Shown piece by piece: positions 42,665-51,455 of a stretch of DNA of 64,000 nucleotides. The stretch covers positions 26,910-90,909 of the forward strand of contig NZ_JZKH01000026.1 of NCBI RefSeq assembly GCF_000961885.1. Direction: 5' to 3'. Under the pieces are notes generated by a model. That model was not told the DNA's origin, made no database searches, and saw only the letters and a program-made list of their open reading frames with translations. Position numbers and translations under genes: made by a program. How positions within the stretch are numbered: position 1 is the first letter of the stretch; every line of letters starts with the position of its first letter. The DNA comes from Streptomyces rubellomurinus (GTDB taxonomy: Bacteria > Actinomycetota > Actinomycetes > Streptomycetales > Streptomycetaceae).

Positions 42665-44752
42665 ATGAAGGACGCAGCCAGCCCGGCCCTTTCCGCAGCC
42701 CTGGCCTCCCCCGAGGCCTACGCCGACGCCGTCGCCACCGCCGTGAGGGCGGCCGCGGCCTACTACGCCGACGGCGCCACGCCGCTCGGCGACGACGAGT
42801 ACGACGCCCTGGTGCGCGCCGTCGAGGCGTACGAGCGCGAGCACCCCGACGAGGTGCTGCCCGAGTCGCCGACCGGCAAGGTGGCCGGCGGCGCGGCGGT
42901 CGGCGACGTCCCGCACAGCGTGCCGATGCTCTCCCTCGGCAACGTCTTCTCCGCCGAGGAGCTGGAGGCCTGGGCCGCCGGCCTGGAGCGCCGGCTCGGC
43001 CGGCCCGTCGCCGCCTGGTGCGTCGAGCCGAAGCTGGACGGCCTGGCCGTCGCCGCCCGCTACCGGGCCGGCCGGCTCACCCAAGTGCTCACCCGGGGCG
43101 ACGGCCTGGCGGGCGAGGACATCACCGCCGCCGCCGACGCCGTGCTCGGCCTGCCCGAGCGGCTCGCCGAGCCCGTCGACGTCGAACTGCGCGGCGAGGT
43201 GCTGCTCACCCACGAGCAGTTCGAGCAGGCCAACGCCGTCCGCACCGCCCACGGCGCCACCCCCTTCGCCCACCCGCGCAGCGGCGCCGCCGGCACCCTC
43301 CGGGCCAAGGACCGCGCCTACCGGGTCGAGCTGACCTTCTTCGGTTACGACGCCCACGGCCTGCCCGGCCTCGACCACGCCGCGCTGCTGGCCCGGATCG
43401 CCGAACTCGGCGCCAACACCGCCGCCGCCACCGAGGCCGCGCCCCGGCGCTGCGCCACCCTCGCCGAGGCGCAGCAGCGGATCGACGAGATCGCCGCCCT
43501 GCGCGCCGAACTGCCCTTCGGCATCGACGGCGTGGTGGTCAAGGCCGACGCGGTCGCCGACCAGGAGGCGGCCGGCTCCGGCTCCCGCGCGCCGCGCTGG
43601 GCGGTGGCCCGCAAGCTGCAGGCGCAGCACCAGGTGACCACCCTGCTCGGGGTCGAGTGGAACGTCGGCCGCACCGGGATCATCGCGCCCCGCGCGGTGC
43701 TCGACCCGGTGGTGATCGACGGCGTCACCGTCACCTACGCGACCCTGCACAACCCGGCCGACATCGAGCGGCGCGGTCTGATGATCGGCGACCGGGTGTT
43801 CGTCTACCGGGCCGGCGACGTCATCCCGCGCGTCGAGGCGCCGCTGGTCGAGGAGCGCACCGGCGCCGAGCGGCCGATCGCCTTCCCCGAGGTCTGCCCG
43901 CGCTGCGGCGACGCCATCGACACCTCCGAGCAGCGCTGGCGCTGCGTGCGCGGCCGGGGCTGCCAGGTCGTCGCCTCGGTGATCTACGCCGCCGGGCGCG
44001 ACCAGCTCGACATCGAGGGCCTGGGCGGCACCCGGGCCGTCCAACTCGTCGAGGCCGGGCTGGTCGGCGACCTCGCCGACCTGTTCACCCTCACCCGGGA
44101 GCAGCTGCTCACCCTGGACCGGATGGGAGAGACCAGCGCCGACAAGCTGCTCGCCGCGATCGAGACCGCCCGTACCCGCCCGCTGGGCCGGGTGTTCTGC
44201 GCGCTCGGCATCCGGGGCACCGGCCGCACCATGTCCCGCCGGATCGCCGCCCACTTCGGCAGCATGGCCGCGATCCGCGCCGCCGATGCCCAGGCGCTGG
44301 CCGCCGTGGACGGCATCGGCACCGAGAAGGCGGCCCTGGTGCTCTCCGAACTCGCCGAGGTGGCAGCGTTGTTGGACCGGCTCGCCGAGCAGGGCGTGGG
44401 CACGGCGGTGACCGAGCCGCCGGCCGTCCGGACGAATCCGGAGGGCGTGGCGGAGGGCGCCGGGGGCGGGGCTGCGGACGGCGCTGCGGACGGTGCGGCG
44501 GGCCCGCTGGCCGGGCAGAGCGTGGTGGTCACCGGCAGCATGACCGGCGCCCTCGCCGAGCTCTCCCGCAACGCCATGAACGAACTGATCGAGCGGGCCG
44601 GCGGCAAGGCCTCCTCCTCGGTGTCCAAGCGGACCAGCCTGCTCGTCGCCGGGGAGAAGGCCGGCTCCAAGCGGGCCAAGGCCGAGGAGCTCGGCGTACC
44701 GGTCATGGCGCCGGAGGAGTTCGCCGAGCTGGTGCGCGGCTTCCTGGGCTGA
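42665..44752 (+). CDS. NAD-dependent DNA ligase (LigA paralogue)
   Basis: A 695-aa NAD+-dependent ligase. Ia-type N-terminus with [15 protein letters not shown], adenylation Lys123 in [11 protein letters not shown] fold with FPEVCPRCG, a four-Cys zinc finger (CPRC and the following CVRGRGC), HhH repeats and a C-terminal BRCT domain ([16 protein letters not shown]). Length is normal. Streptomycetes often carry a second LigA; sequence details such as KLDG instead of KIDG suggest this is the second type. Start ATG 42665; the region before it is only 96 bases from the ArpA-like gene. Confidence 0.88.
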   Translation: MKDAASPALSAALASPEAYADAVATAVRAAAAYYADGATPLGDDEYDALVRAVEAYEREHPDEVLPESPTGKVAGGAAVGDVPHSVPMLSLGNVFSAEELEAWAAGLERRLGRPVAAWCVEPKLDGLAVAARYRAGRLTQVLTRGDGLAGEDITAAADAVLGLPERLAEPVDVELRGEVLLTHEQFEQANAVRTAHGATPFAHPRSGAAGTLRAKDRAYRVELTFFGYDAHGLPGLDHAALLARIAELGANTAAATEAAPRRCATLAEAQQRIDEIAALRAELPFGIDGVVVKADAVADQEAAGSGSRAPRWAVARKLQAQHQVTTLLGVEWNVGRTGIIAPRAVLDPVVIDGVTVTYATLHNPADIERRGLMIGDRVFVYRAGDVIPRVEAPLVEERTGAERPIAFPEVCPRCGDAIDTSEQRWRCVRGRGCQVVASVIYAAGRDQLDIEGLGGTRAVQLVEAGLVGDLADLFTLTREQLLTLDRMGETSADKLLAAIETARTRPLGRVFCALGIRGTGRTMSRRIAAHFGSMAAIRAADAQALAAVDGIGTEKAALVLSELAEVAALLDRLAEQGVGTAVTEPPAVRTNPEGVAEGAGGGAADGAADGAAGPLAGQSVVVTGSMTGALAELSRNAMNELIERAGGKASSSVSKRTSLLVAGEKAGSKRAKAEELGVPVMAPEEFAELVRGFLG

Positions 44753-44830
44753 GGCTGAACGGGGTGAACGGGACGGGCTGAACGGAACGGGCTGAACGGA
44801 ACGGAGTGATCGTCGGCGCCGCCGGTGCGG

Positions 44831-44836
44831 TAGGGT
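44831..44836 (+). promoter_or_regulatory. Candidate -10 (TAGGGT) for PrmC-like leader transcript
   Basis: TAGGGT matches TAnnnT and would start a transcript near 44843, giving a leader of about 190 bases before the methyltransferase gene. Confidence 0.4.
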
Positions 44837-44869
44837 GTGCGGCGCCGAGTACGACCGCGACCGAGGGAG

Positions 44870-44953
44870 GTGAGCCCCATCAACGGAATGTCCGAGCGGG
44901 TGCTCCCGGAGCGCGGCCGCGTGGGCGCCGTGCGCGCATAGCGCGCACGCGCC
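44870..44953 (+). promoter_or_regulatory. Leader with 23-codon frame ending in a GC hairpin
   Basis: After a strong GGAGG (44866-44870) an open frame runs in the phase of GTG 44870 for 23 codons and ends with TAG at 44939. That stop lies in the loop of a perfect 8-bp hairpin (GTGCGCGC 44930-44937, GCGCGCAC 44941-44948). GGCGC/GCGCC extend it with one bulge. Start codon choice is unclear because GTG overlaps the binding site and ATG 44888 is too far from it. It lies upstream of the PrmC-like gene. Confidence 0.5.
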
Positions 44954-45030
44954 GGCAACGCGACGACCCTGACGGGAGCCCTGGCGGAGTCCATCTCGCC
45001 TCCTCCCGAATTCTCCCCAAGGGGTCCCCT

Positions 45031-45834
45031 GTGCCGGTCTTCTCCTCCTCCGCCCTCCGATCCTCCGTGGTCACCCGCCTGCGCGCCGCTGGCTGCGTGT
45101 TCGCCGAGGACGAGGCGCGCATCCTGCTCGCCTCCGCCGCCACCCCGGCCGACCTGGCCGCCATGGTCCGCGCCCGTGCCGAGGGGCGGCCGCTCGAACA
45201 CGTCGTCGGCTGGGCCGAGTTCGCCGGGCTGCGGATCGCCGTCGACCCGGGCGTCTTCGTACCGCGCCGCCGCAGCGAGTTCCTGGCCGCCACCGCGGCC
45301 GGGCTCACCGCGCCCGGCGCGGTCGTCCTGGACCTGTGCTGCGGCAGCGGCGCGCTCGGCGCCGCCGTCGCGGCCGGCGCCGGGCACCCGGTCGAGCTGT
45401 ACGCGGCCGACCTGGACCCGGCGGCCGTCCGCTGCGCCCGCCGCAACCTCGCGCCCGCCGGCGCCCGGGTCTTCGCGGGCGACCTGTTCGCGGCCCTGCC
45501 CGCCGCCGAACTGCGCGGGCGCGTGGACGTCCTGATCGCCAACGTCCCGTACGTCCCGACCGGCGACGTCGCCCTGCTGCCGCCCGAGGCCCGGCTGTAC
45601 GAGGCCCTTCCGGCGCTCGACGGCGGCTCGGACGGCCTGGACGTGCTGCGCCGGGTCGCCGCCGAGGCGCCCGGGTGGCTCGCGCCGGGCGGCTCGCTGC
45701 TGTTCGAGACCAGTGAGCGGCAGCTGGCGACCGCCCTCGCGGTGGTGCGCGCGGCAGGCCTGGTGGCGGAGGCCCACGAGGACGAGGAGTTGGACGCGAC
45801 GGTGGTCACCGCGCGGCTGACGACGGCCGGTTGA
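45031..45834 (+). CDS. PrmC/HemK-like class I methyltransferase
   Basis: A 267-aa SAM methyltransferase annotated in relatives as putative protein N5-glutamine methyltransferase. SAM motif I is LDLCCGSGALG. The catalytic NPPY of PrmC reads NVPY here (ANVPYVP). The N-terminal helical domain is shortened compared with PrmC. PrmC modifies the GGQ glutamine of release factors; with the altered motif another substrate is possible. GTG 45031 has AAGGGG upstream and follows a structured leader. Confidence 0.82.
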   Translation: MPVFSSSALRSSVVTRLRAAGCVFAEDEARILLASAATPADLAAMVRARAEGRPLEHVVGWAEFAGLRIAVDPGVFVPRRRSEFLAATAAGLTAPGAVVLDLCCGSGALGAAVAAGAGHPVELYAADLDPAAVRCARRNLAPAGARVFAGDLFAALPAAELRGRVDVLIANVPYVPTGDVALLPPEARLYEALPALDGGSDGLDVLRRVAAEAPGWLAPGGSLLFETSERQLATALAVVRAAGLVAEAHEDEELDATVVTARLTTAG

Positions 45835-45948
45835 CGACGGCCGGTTGACGACGGCCGGCTGACCGTCCGGTTGACCGCCCGGCCCGGCCGTCGCCGTGTT
45901 GGCGACGGCCGGGCCCGGTCGGCCGGCCCCGATTGTCCGGCGGGCGCG

Positions 45949-46668
45949 CTACCGGGTGGAGAAGGCGCCGCCGTTCACGTGGACGGTCTGCGCGGTGATG
46001 TGCCGGGCGCCCGGGGACGCGAGGAACCAGGCCGTCTCGGCGATGTCGTCGACCGTGCCGGGCCGCTTGTTGTGCGTCTCCTCCACCAGCGCCCGGTGCC
46101 GCTCGTCGGCCAGCGGACCGCCGAAGAAGTTGGTGCCGGCGACGTAGCCGGAGGAGATGACGTTGCACGTCACCCCCCGGGGAGCGAGCTCGGCGGACAG
46201 CGAGGCGTTCCAGGCGGCCAGCGCGGCCTTGGCCGCGCCGTAGGAGCCGCCGCGCCGCTCGGCGCCGATCGAACCGATGCTGAGGACGGCGCTGCCGTCG
46301 GCGAGCCGGTCCTGGAGCGCGGCCGTGGTCAGCACCGCGGTCAGCAGGTTCTGCGCGAGGTTGGCCTGCCACTGGGCGAGCAGCGCCTCCAGTGGTGCCC
46401 GGTCGGCCGGCGCCGCCCCGGGCAGGCCGCCGGCGGCGTTGACCAGCACGTCCACCGCCCCGAGGCGGGCGGCGAGCGAGGCGACCTGGCCCGGGTCGGT
46501 CGCGTCGCAGACGACGCCGTGCACGCCGAGCTCCTCGGCGGTCGCTTCGACGGTGTCCGCGTGACGCCCGGTGACGACGACCTCGGCCCGCTCGGCGGCG
46601 AACCGCCGGGCGATGGCGCGGCCGATGCCACTGGTTCCGCCGGTGACGAGCACGGTGCGAGAAGTCAT
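45949..46668 (-). CDS. SDR-family oxidoreductase
   Basis: A 239-aa SDR with TGGTSGIGRAIARRF at the N-terminus, NAAGGLPG, catalytic Ser in SIGSIGAERRG, Tyr/Lys in YGAAKAALAAW, and the usual C-terminal HVNGGAF. Substrate unknown. It shares a 64-base, symmetric divergent promoter region with a MarR gene, which is the likely regulator. Confidence 0.9.
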   Translation of the reverse strand: MTSRTVLVTGGTSGIGRAIARRFAAERAEVVVTGRHADTVEATAEELGVHGVVCDATDPGQVASLAARLGAVDVLVNAAGGLPGAAPADRAPLEALLAQWQANLAQNLLTAVLTTAALQDRLADGSAVLSIGSIGAERRGGSYGAAKAALAAWNASLSAELAPRGVTCNVISSGYVAGTNFFGGPLADERHRALVEETHNKRPGTVDDIAETAWFLASPGARHITAQTVHVNGGAFSTR

Positions 46669-46673
46669 GGGTC

Positions 46674-46724
46674 CCCCTGTCGGCTGATACGTTTAGACCT
46701 AAACATAGCCGAGACCGACAGGGG
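46674..46724. promoter_or_regulatory. Nested palindromes in SDR/MarR divergent promoter
   Basis: Inner operator GTTTAG-N2-CTAAAC (46691-46704, perfect). Outer arms CCCCTGTCGG (46674-46683) and CCGACAGGGG (46715-46724) form a perfect 10+10 repeat around nearly the same centre and provide the AGGGG ribosome binding sites of both genes. The inner palindrome is the likely MarR site. Confidence 0.7.
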
Positions 46725-46732
46725 ATCACACC

Positions 46733-47302
46733 GTGGCCGACGCCCCCGCAGCGCAGGACCCGGAGAACGCGGAGGAACCCGCACCCGCCCACTCCGCCGC
46801 CGAGATCGCCGCCGCCTGGCGGCGGGAGCGGCCGGGCGCCCCGACCGGGTCGATCGAGATCGTCACCCCGATCTGGTGGCTGGCCAAGCTCTTCACCGAC
46901 GACCGCGCCCGGGCCCTGCGCGCGGCGGGCATCGACGCCGCCACCCTCGACCTGCTCTCCGTCCTCCGGCGCTCGGGCCCGCCCTACACCCTCAGCACCC
47001 GCGAGATAGCCCGGCGGACCCTCGTCACGGCCGGAGCGGTCTCCCAGCGCATCGCCCGGGCCGAACGCGACGGCCTGGTCCGGCGCACACCGGCGGGCAG
47101 CGGCCGAACCGTCCTGGTCGACCTCACGGCCGAGGGCCACGCGCTGATCGACCGCTCCGTCGACACCGTGCTCGGCCGGGAGGCCGCACTCGTCGGCTGC
47201 CTGTCGGACGACGAACGCACCACCCTCATCGCGACCCTGGACAAGCTGCTGGCCGACGTCCGCCGCCGAACGGCCCCGACCGCGGGCGGTCAGGGCGGGT
47301 AG
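46733..47302 (+). CDS. MarR-family transcriptional regulator
   Basis: A 189-aa MarR protein. The HTH is YTLSTREIARRTLVTAGAVSQRIARAE with the wing VRRTPAGSGRTVLVDLT; in pieces the recognition helix is TAGAVSQRIARAE. The first 30 residues are an acidic, disordered-looking extension. GTG 46733 is preceded by CAGGGG. It probably controls itself and the divergent SDR gene. Confidence 0.88.
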   Translation: MADAPAAQDPENAEEPAPAHSAAEIAAAWRRERPGAPTGSIEIVTPIWWLAKLFTDDRARALRAAGIDAATLDLLSVLRRSGPPYTLSTREIARRTLVTAGAVSQRIARAERDGLVRRTPAGSGRTVLVDLTAEGHALIDRSVDTVLGREAALVGCLSDDERTTLIATLDKLLADVRRRTAPTAGGQGG

Positions 47303-47366
47303 CGTGGCCCGACCAGCCGACTGCGGTCGGGCGGGGGCGGAAGGCGATCGACACCGGGGGAGTGCG

Positions 47367-47765
47367 ATGACGGCCGATCAGGTCGAGGATGCCGGCGCGG
47401 GGCTGCGCCGGCCCTCGCAGCTCCTGCAGCCGGTTCTCTTCTCCCTCGACGAGGACCGCGGCGGTTCCTTCCTCAGCGAAGGCACCCGGGTCAACTTCCG
47501 CTGCTGGACCCGGCCCCATGAGGACGACCACTTCTCGGTCCCGTACTTCATGGATGTCGTCGTCCTCGGCCGGGCGGCCGGTTACGGGAAGGGCCAGGGG
47601 CGGCTGAGCCCCCACCGGCGGCGGCTGCTGGCCGATTCGGCCCTGAGGCTGGCCGAGGTGGTCTCCACCGAGCTGCGGTGCGATGCCGGTGTCCGGCTTC
47701 CGCCCGAGCCGCCGGCGGACGCCTACGGCCCTGCGACCACCGAGTGGTTGCGGCCGGTGGAGTGA
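47367..47765 (+). CDS. Hypothetical protein
   Basis: A 132-aa soluble protein with no family I recognise. Notable segments are LLQPVLFSLDEDRGG, VNFRCWTRPHEDDHFSVPYF and LRLAEVVSTELR. Codon use is that of a normal gene. GGGGGAG stands before ATG 47367. It lies 64 bases after the MarR gene on the same strand and convergent with the MFS gene. No function can be assigned. Confidence 0.6.
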   Translation: MTADQVEDAGAGLRRPSQLLQPVLFSLDEDRGGSFLSEGTRVNFRCWTRPHEDDHFSVPYFMDVVVLGRAAGYGKGQGRLSPHRRRLLADSALRLAEVVSTELRCDAGVRLPPEPPADAYGPATTEWLRPVE

Positions 47766-47789
47766 CCTCCGAGTGACCGGAGCGATGCG

Positions 47790-49067
47790 TCAGGCGGGCT
47801 CGGCGGCCCGGGGCAGCTCCGCCCGGCGGACGGCGGGGGAGGCGAGGGCGAGGACCAGGCCGAGGCAGCCGAACGCGCCGCAGGCGACGAACACCGGGCC
47901 GGCGCCCCAGGCGCCGATGGCGGCGCCGACCAGGGGGTAGGCGAGCGGGGACAGGCCGAGCATGCTGAGCATCACGACGGAGGTGACCCGGCCGAGGTAG
48001 GCGGGGTCGGTCGCGGTCTGGATCAGGGTGTGGGTCAGGCTGCCGACCGTGCCCGCCGCGAGCCCGGTGAGGACGGCGATCGCCACCGCCGCCCACAGGC
48101 TCGGCACCAGACCCAGTCCGGCGGCGCCGGTGCTCCCGAGCAGGAGGGCGCCGCACAGGGTCAGGCCCGCCCGGGGCAGCCGGCCGACCACCGCCAGCAG
48201 GGCGGCGACGGCGGTCGCGCCGGCGCCGAAGCCGCCGACGATCCAGCCGTAGCCGGACGCTCCCCAACCGCGTTCGGCGTTGAGCAGCACCATGCCGACG
48301 TTGAGCGTGCCGTTGAGGCCGAGTTCGGTGACCGCCGCGGCGAGGACCAGCGGGCCGATCAGCGGGTGGCGGCGCAGGTAGCGCAGGCCGTCGAGGAGGT
48401 CGGCGCGGGCCGGGCGGGCGGCGGGCGCGCCCCCGGCGCCGGCCGGGGTGTCGAGCGGCCGGATCCGGACGGACAGCAGCAGCGGCAGGGAAAGCGCGAA
48501 CAGCGCGCCGGAGACGGCGAAGGCGGCGGCCGGGCCGCCGAGCGCCATCGCCACGCCGCCGAGCGGCGGGCCGGCGATCTGGCCGACGCGCGTGGCCAGC
48601 GAGCGCAGGCCGCTGACCCGGGCCAACTGGTCGGGGCGGGTGATCCGGGGCGGCAGCGCGCCGACCGCCGGGACGAACAGGGCGTCGACGGCGCCGAAGA
48701 CCAGGGCCACCGCGACCAGCAGCCAGAGCGCGGGCGTGGTCAGCGCGACGGCGGCGGCCACCGACAGGATCAGCAGGCAGCGCAGGGCGTCGCTGCCGAG
48801 GATCACCCGGCGCGGGTCGAAGCGGTCGGCGAGCACACCGCCGCCGAGCATCAGCAGGGCCCGGGGGATCCCCCCGGCGGCCATCACCAGGCCGACCTGG
48901 GTCGGGGAGAGGGCCCGCTGGGCGGACCAGCCGAGGGCGAGGAAGTAGGCGGTGTCGCCGACCAGCGAGGCGGTGTAGGCGGTGAGCCACCGCAGCACGT
49001 TGGGGTCGCGGTGGGCGGGGGCGGTGCTGGGCGGTGGTGCGGTCTCCAGGGTGGTCAGCGCGGTCAT
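47790..49067 (-). CDS. MFS transporter
   Basis: A 425-aa major facilitator with 12 predicted helices. The N-terminal half starts LRWLTAYTASLVGDTAYFLALGW and contains GGGVLADRFDPRRV, the MFS loop 2-3 motif. It resembles the EntS-like/drug efflux group. Its neighbour upstream is an ArsR-type regulator gene on the same strand (165 bases away), which probably controls it. Substrate unknown. Confidence 0.9.
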   Translation of the reverse strand: MTALTTLETAPPPSTAPAHRDPNVLRWLTAYTASLVGDTAYFLALGWSAQRALSPTQVGLVMAAGGIPRALLMLGGGVLADRFDPRRVILGSDALRCLLILSVAAAVALTTPALWLLVAVALVFGAVDALFVPAVGALPPRITRPDQLARVSGLRSLATRVGQIAGPPLGGVAMALGGPAAAFAVSGALFALSLPLLLSVRIRPLDTPAGAGGAPAARPARADLLDGLRYLRRHPLIGPLVLAAAVTELGLNGTLNVGMVLLNAERGWGASGYGWIVGGFGAGATAVAALLAVVGRLPRAGLTLCGALLLGSTGAAGLGLVPSLWAAVAIAVLTGLAAGTVGSLTHTLIQTATDPAYLGRVTSVVMLSMLGLSPLAYPLVGAAIGAWGAGPVFVACGAFGCLGLVLALASPAVRRAELPRAAEPA

Positions 49068-49232
49068 GGCGGGCTCCGAGTGGTCGCGGTGGCCCCGTGC
49101 GGGCGCACGGGGGCGTCGCCCGGCGCTGGATACGGACAGCCGGGTCGGGTGGTGGAGCGATGGGGGCCTGGTGGACGTGCGGAATCGTCACCCGGCGCGC
49201 GGGGCCCGGGCGTGGGGACGGGATGCGGCCGG

Positions 49233-49856
49233 TTACGGGCGGAACGGGAAGCCGTACAGGTAGACGGACACGTGCTCGCGGTCCCCGGTGTCTCCACCGG
49301 CTCCGGCGGATCCGGCGGCCCTGGCGGCCTGGCCGCGCTCCCGCCAGCGCCGGGTGACCTCCGCCAACTCCTCGCCGAAATCGGCGAGTTCGGCGGGGGT
49401 CAGGTCGAGCATCCACTCCGAGGCGAAGGCCGCGTCGGTCCACACCGGGCCCCAGTCCCCGGTCTGGGAGAGGTAGGCGCGGTACTGGGCGGCCCGGGTC
49501 TCGAAGACGCTCCGGCCGACCGCCTCGACGACGGCCGCGCCCTCGGGGGTCTGCGTGAAGTCCGAGTCGCGGAAGCCCCAGCCCTCCTCGGAGGCCACCT
49601 GCCACCACCGCTCCCGCGCGTCACCGCTGCGGCCCGCCGCCTCGGCGACGAAGCCGAGCTCGGCGAGCTTGCGCAGGTGGTAGCTGACCAGCGAGGGCGC
49701 CTCGCCGACCTGCTCGCCCAGCTGCGAGGCGGTGGCCGAGCCGGCGGCGTAGAGCAGCCGGTACAGCTGCATCCGCAGGGGATTGGTGAACGCCTTCAGC
49801 CTGGTCAGGTCGGTGATCTGGTCGGCCTTGCGCACGGGCCGCGGTTCGGAGGGCAT
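49233..49856 (-). CDS. ArsR-type winged-helix regulator
   Basis: A 207-aa regulator. The N-terminal HTH reads DLTRLKAFTNPLRMQLYRLL and ATASQLGEQVGEAPSLVSYHLRKL; shorter, the recognition helix is APSLVSYHLRKLAELG. The long C-terminal region resembles the streptomycete HTH_20 regulators paired with MFS pumps. A TTGCGCAA palindrome lies 28 bases upstream of its ATG. It likely represses itself and the MFS gene. Confidence 0.87.
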   Translation of the reverse strand: MPSEPRPVRKADQITDLTRLKAFTNPLRMQLYRLLYAAGSATASQLGEQVGEAPSLVSYHLRKLAELGFVAEAAGRSGDARERWWQVASEEGWGFRDSDFTQTPEGAAVVEAVGRSVFETRAAQYRAYLSQTGDWGPVWTDAAFASEWMLDLTPAELADFGEELAEVTRRWRERGQAARAAGSAGAGGDTGDREHVSVYLYGFPFRP

Positions 49857-49883
49857 GACACCACGCTAGATCCGAAAGATAAG

Positions 49884-49891
49884 TTGCGCAA
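49884..49891. promoter_or_regulatory. Palindrome TTGCGCAA upstream of ArsR-type gene
   Basis: A perfect 8-bp palindrome within an A/T-rich stretch (GATAAGTTGCGCAAGAAAAA), 28 bases before the ArsR-type start. It is a candidate operator or promoter element. Confidence 0.45.
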
Positions 49892-50028
49892 GAAAAATTT
49901 CAGATCTTCAGAGGTCAGACGCGGAGCCCGTGTGACTGGACTCGCTTGTTGGCCACGGGACGGCCTCTCCCTCGACCTCCAAGGCCTGCCCCAGCTATCC
50001 CCGAAGGCCCGGCGGCGGAGAGCCGTCG

Positions 50029-50802
50029 GTGGAACCTGAGACACTCTGGTCCGTGCTGATCAAGGGATACGACTACGGACCGCTTGTCGCGGGTGAGCGG
50101 CTGCTTCAGTGCGCCGGGTTCTGGTCCAGTCACCTGCTGGCCATGTGCCGGTTCACCCCGGGTGAGACCCGGCCAGCACCCGAGTGGTTCGGTGACGACG
50201 GCGCCGACACAGACGCCCTGGCCGAAGTCCTCCTGGACGACCAAGCCTGGCCGGCGTTCCGCATCCCGTTTAAGGGCGGTCACAGCGCCGTCGTCGTCTA
50301 CCGGAACCTCATCGGCGACTTCGGGGTCGACTACCTGCTGACCCAACCGGTTTGGCCTCGGAAAGAGGACCTGTCGAGCTATGACGGCGACTGGTACGGC
50401 CCAGGCCTGTCCTGGCGCGACATCGCGCACATCGCCGAGGCTCCGAACCCGACCGAACCCGGCGTGCACGACACCGCGGCCCGACTCCTGCTTCTGCTAC
50501 CGCTGCTCGCCGATGACGAGTTGCCGCCGGAAGCGCCAGCATGGGTGAACGCCGCTCTGACGGTCATCGGAGCACCCGAGGACTCTGCCCAGGACACGGC
50601 TGACCATCTCCTTCGGAACAGACGGCCTGCCGCCAGGCGCCGTGGTGGTGTCGACTCCCCTCTGAGTGGTCTCAGTCACCAGCACACTGAGCCAAGCTCA
50701 GATGAATCGGCTGTGTTGTGGGCACTCAACCTCACTCGAACCCAAAGCAATGCCCTCGCCGAAGCCCTCGGGAGCAGGCCTCTGCCTGCGCCGGCGTCCT
50801 GA
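50029..50802 (+). CDS. Hypothetical protein
   Basis: A 257-aa protein that I do not recognise. Residues 1-125 look like a compact domain (GERLLQCAGFWSSHLLAMCR, then FRIPFKGGHSAVVVYRNLIG and DFGVDYLLTQPVWP). The next part is Leu-rich (ARLLLLLPLLADDEL). The last 60 residues are polar and look disordered. GTG 50029 is used. Its base composition is slightly lower in GC than its neighbours, in keeping with the decay zone that follows. Confidence 0.6.
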   Translation: MEPETLWSVLIKGYDYGPLVAGERLLQCAGFWSSHLLAMCRFTPGETRPAPEWFGDDGADTDALAEVLLDDQAWPAFRIPFKGGHSAVVVYRNLIGDFGVDYLLTQPVWPRKEDLSSYDGDWYGPGLSWRDIAHIAEAPNPTEPGVHDTAARLLLLLPLLADDELPPEAPAWVNAALTVIGAPEDSAQDTADHLLRNRRPAARRRGGVDSPLSGLSHQHTEPSSDESAVLWALNLTRTQSNALAEALGSRPLPAPAS

Positions 50803-50867
50803 GGGCTTCTTGCTGGCTCCCAGACCCTTCCGAGATCAATGACAGGACGGCCCTTTAGGCTGCCCAG

Positions 50868-51267
50868 GTGCGCTACCTAGTCGAGTCCCTTTCTATCGGT
50901 GCCCTGACCCGCGGTCGATCGGTCGAACAGTTCCTCGGCTCGGCCGGTGATGCTCATGTTCCCGGGGTCCGCTGGGTCGAGGTCGTTCCGATCGGCTCGG
51001 AGTTCAAGGTCGTTCTCCACACGTCGGTGGACGTCGGGAGCGAGAGCTTTCTGCGACCTCGTCGAGTTCCCGCCGCTGGACCCCGAGAACGAGGACGACG
51101 AGTTCGGCCTGGAGATCGCCGTGGCAACAGAGGCGCATGACGTCCTCGCCCTTGCGGAGCACCGGACTGGAGCCGTTCGTGGCCGCTGGGTCAACCAGGG
51201 GATGGCTCAGGACGAGTACCGCGACTTCGTACTCAGCGGCCGGCCGCGCCACGGGTCACCGAGTTGA
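50868..51267 (+). pseudogene. Hypothetical gene broken by a frameshift
   Basis: The frame from GTG 50868 reads MRYLVESLSIGALTRGRSVE and FKVVLHTSVDVGSESF, then loses sense. In the +1 frame from about 51052 it continues CDLVEFPPLDPENEDDEFGL and RWVNQGMAQDEYRDFV to a stop at 51267. One extra base near 51052 (TTTCTGC) restores a single frame of about 133 aa. The family is unknown to me. It is a recent frameshift or a sequencing error. Confidence 0.65.
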
Positions 51268-51455
51268 CGACCGCATGCTCGCTGAACGGGAACCAACCGT
51301 CAGCTTCCTTGCTGGTTCACCGGCAGTTGCCATACTGACCGACCCGGAGAGCTGCACGTCGAATGGCGCTGTTGGCGACAAGTAACGTGCTGAGTCGCAG
51401 TAGCGTGCTGGAGCGCGGTAGGTGCCACCTTTCACCACCCCGGTGGGAGCAATTG

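Noticed and set aside
44870..44953. Known riboswitch (M-box, SAM, cobalamin, ydaO) in the PrmC-like leader
   Set aside because: None of the conserved cores of these classes could be matched; only the hairpin and short frame are supported.
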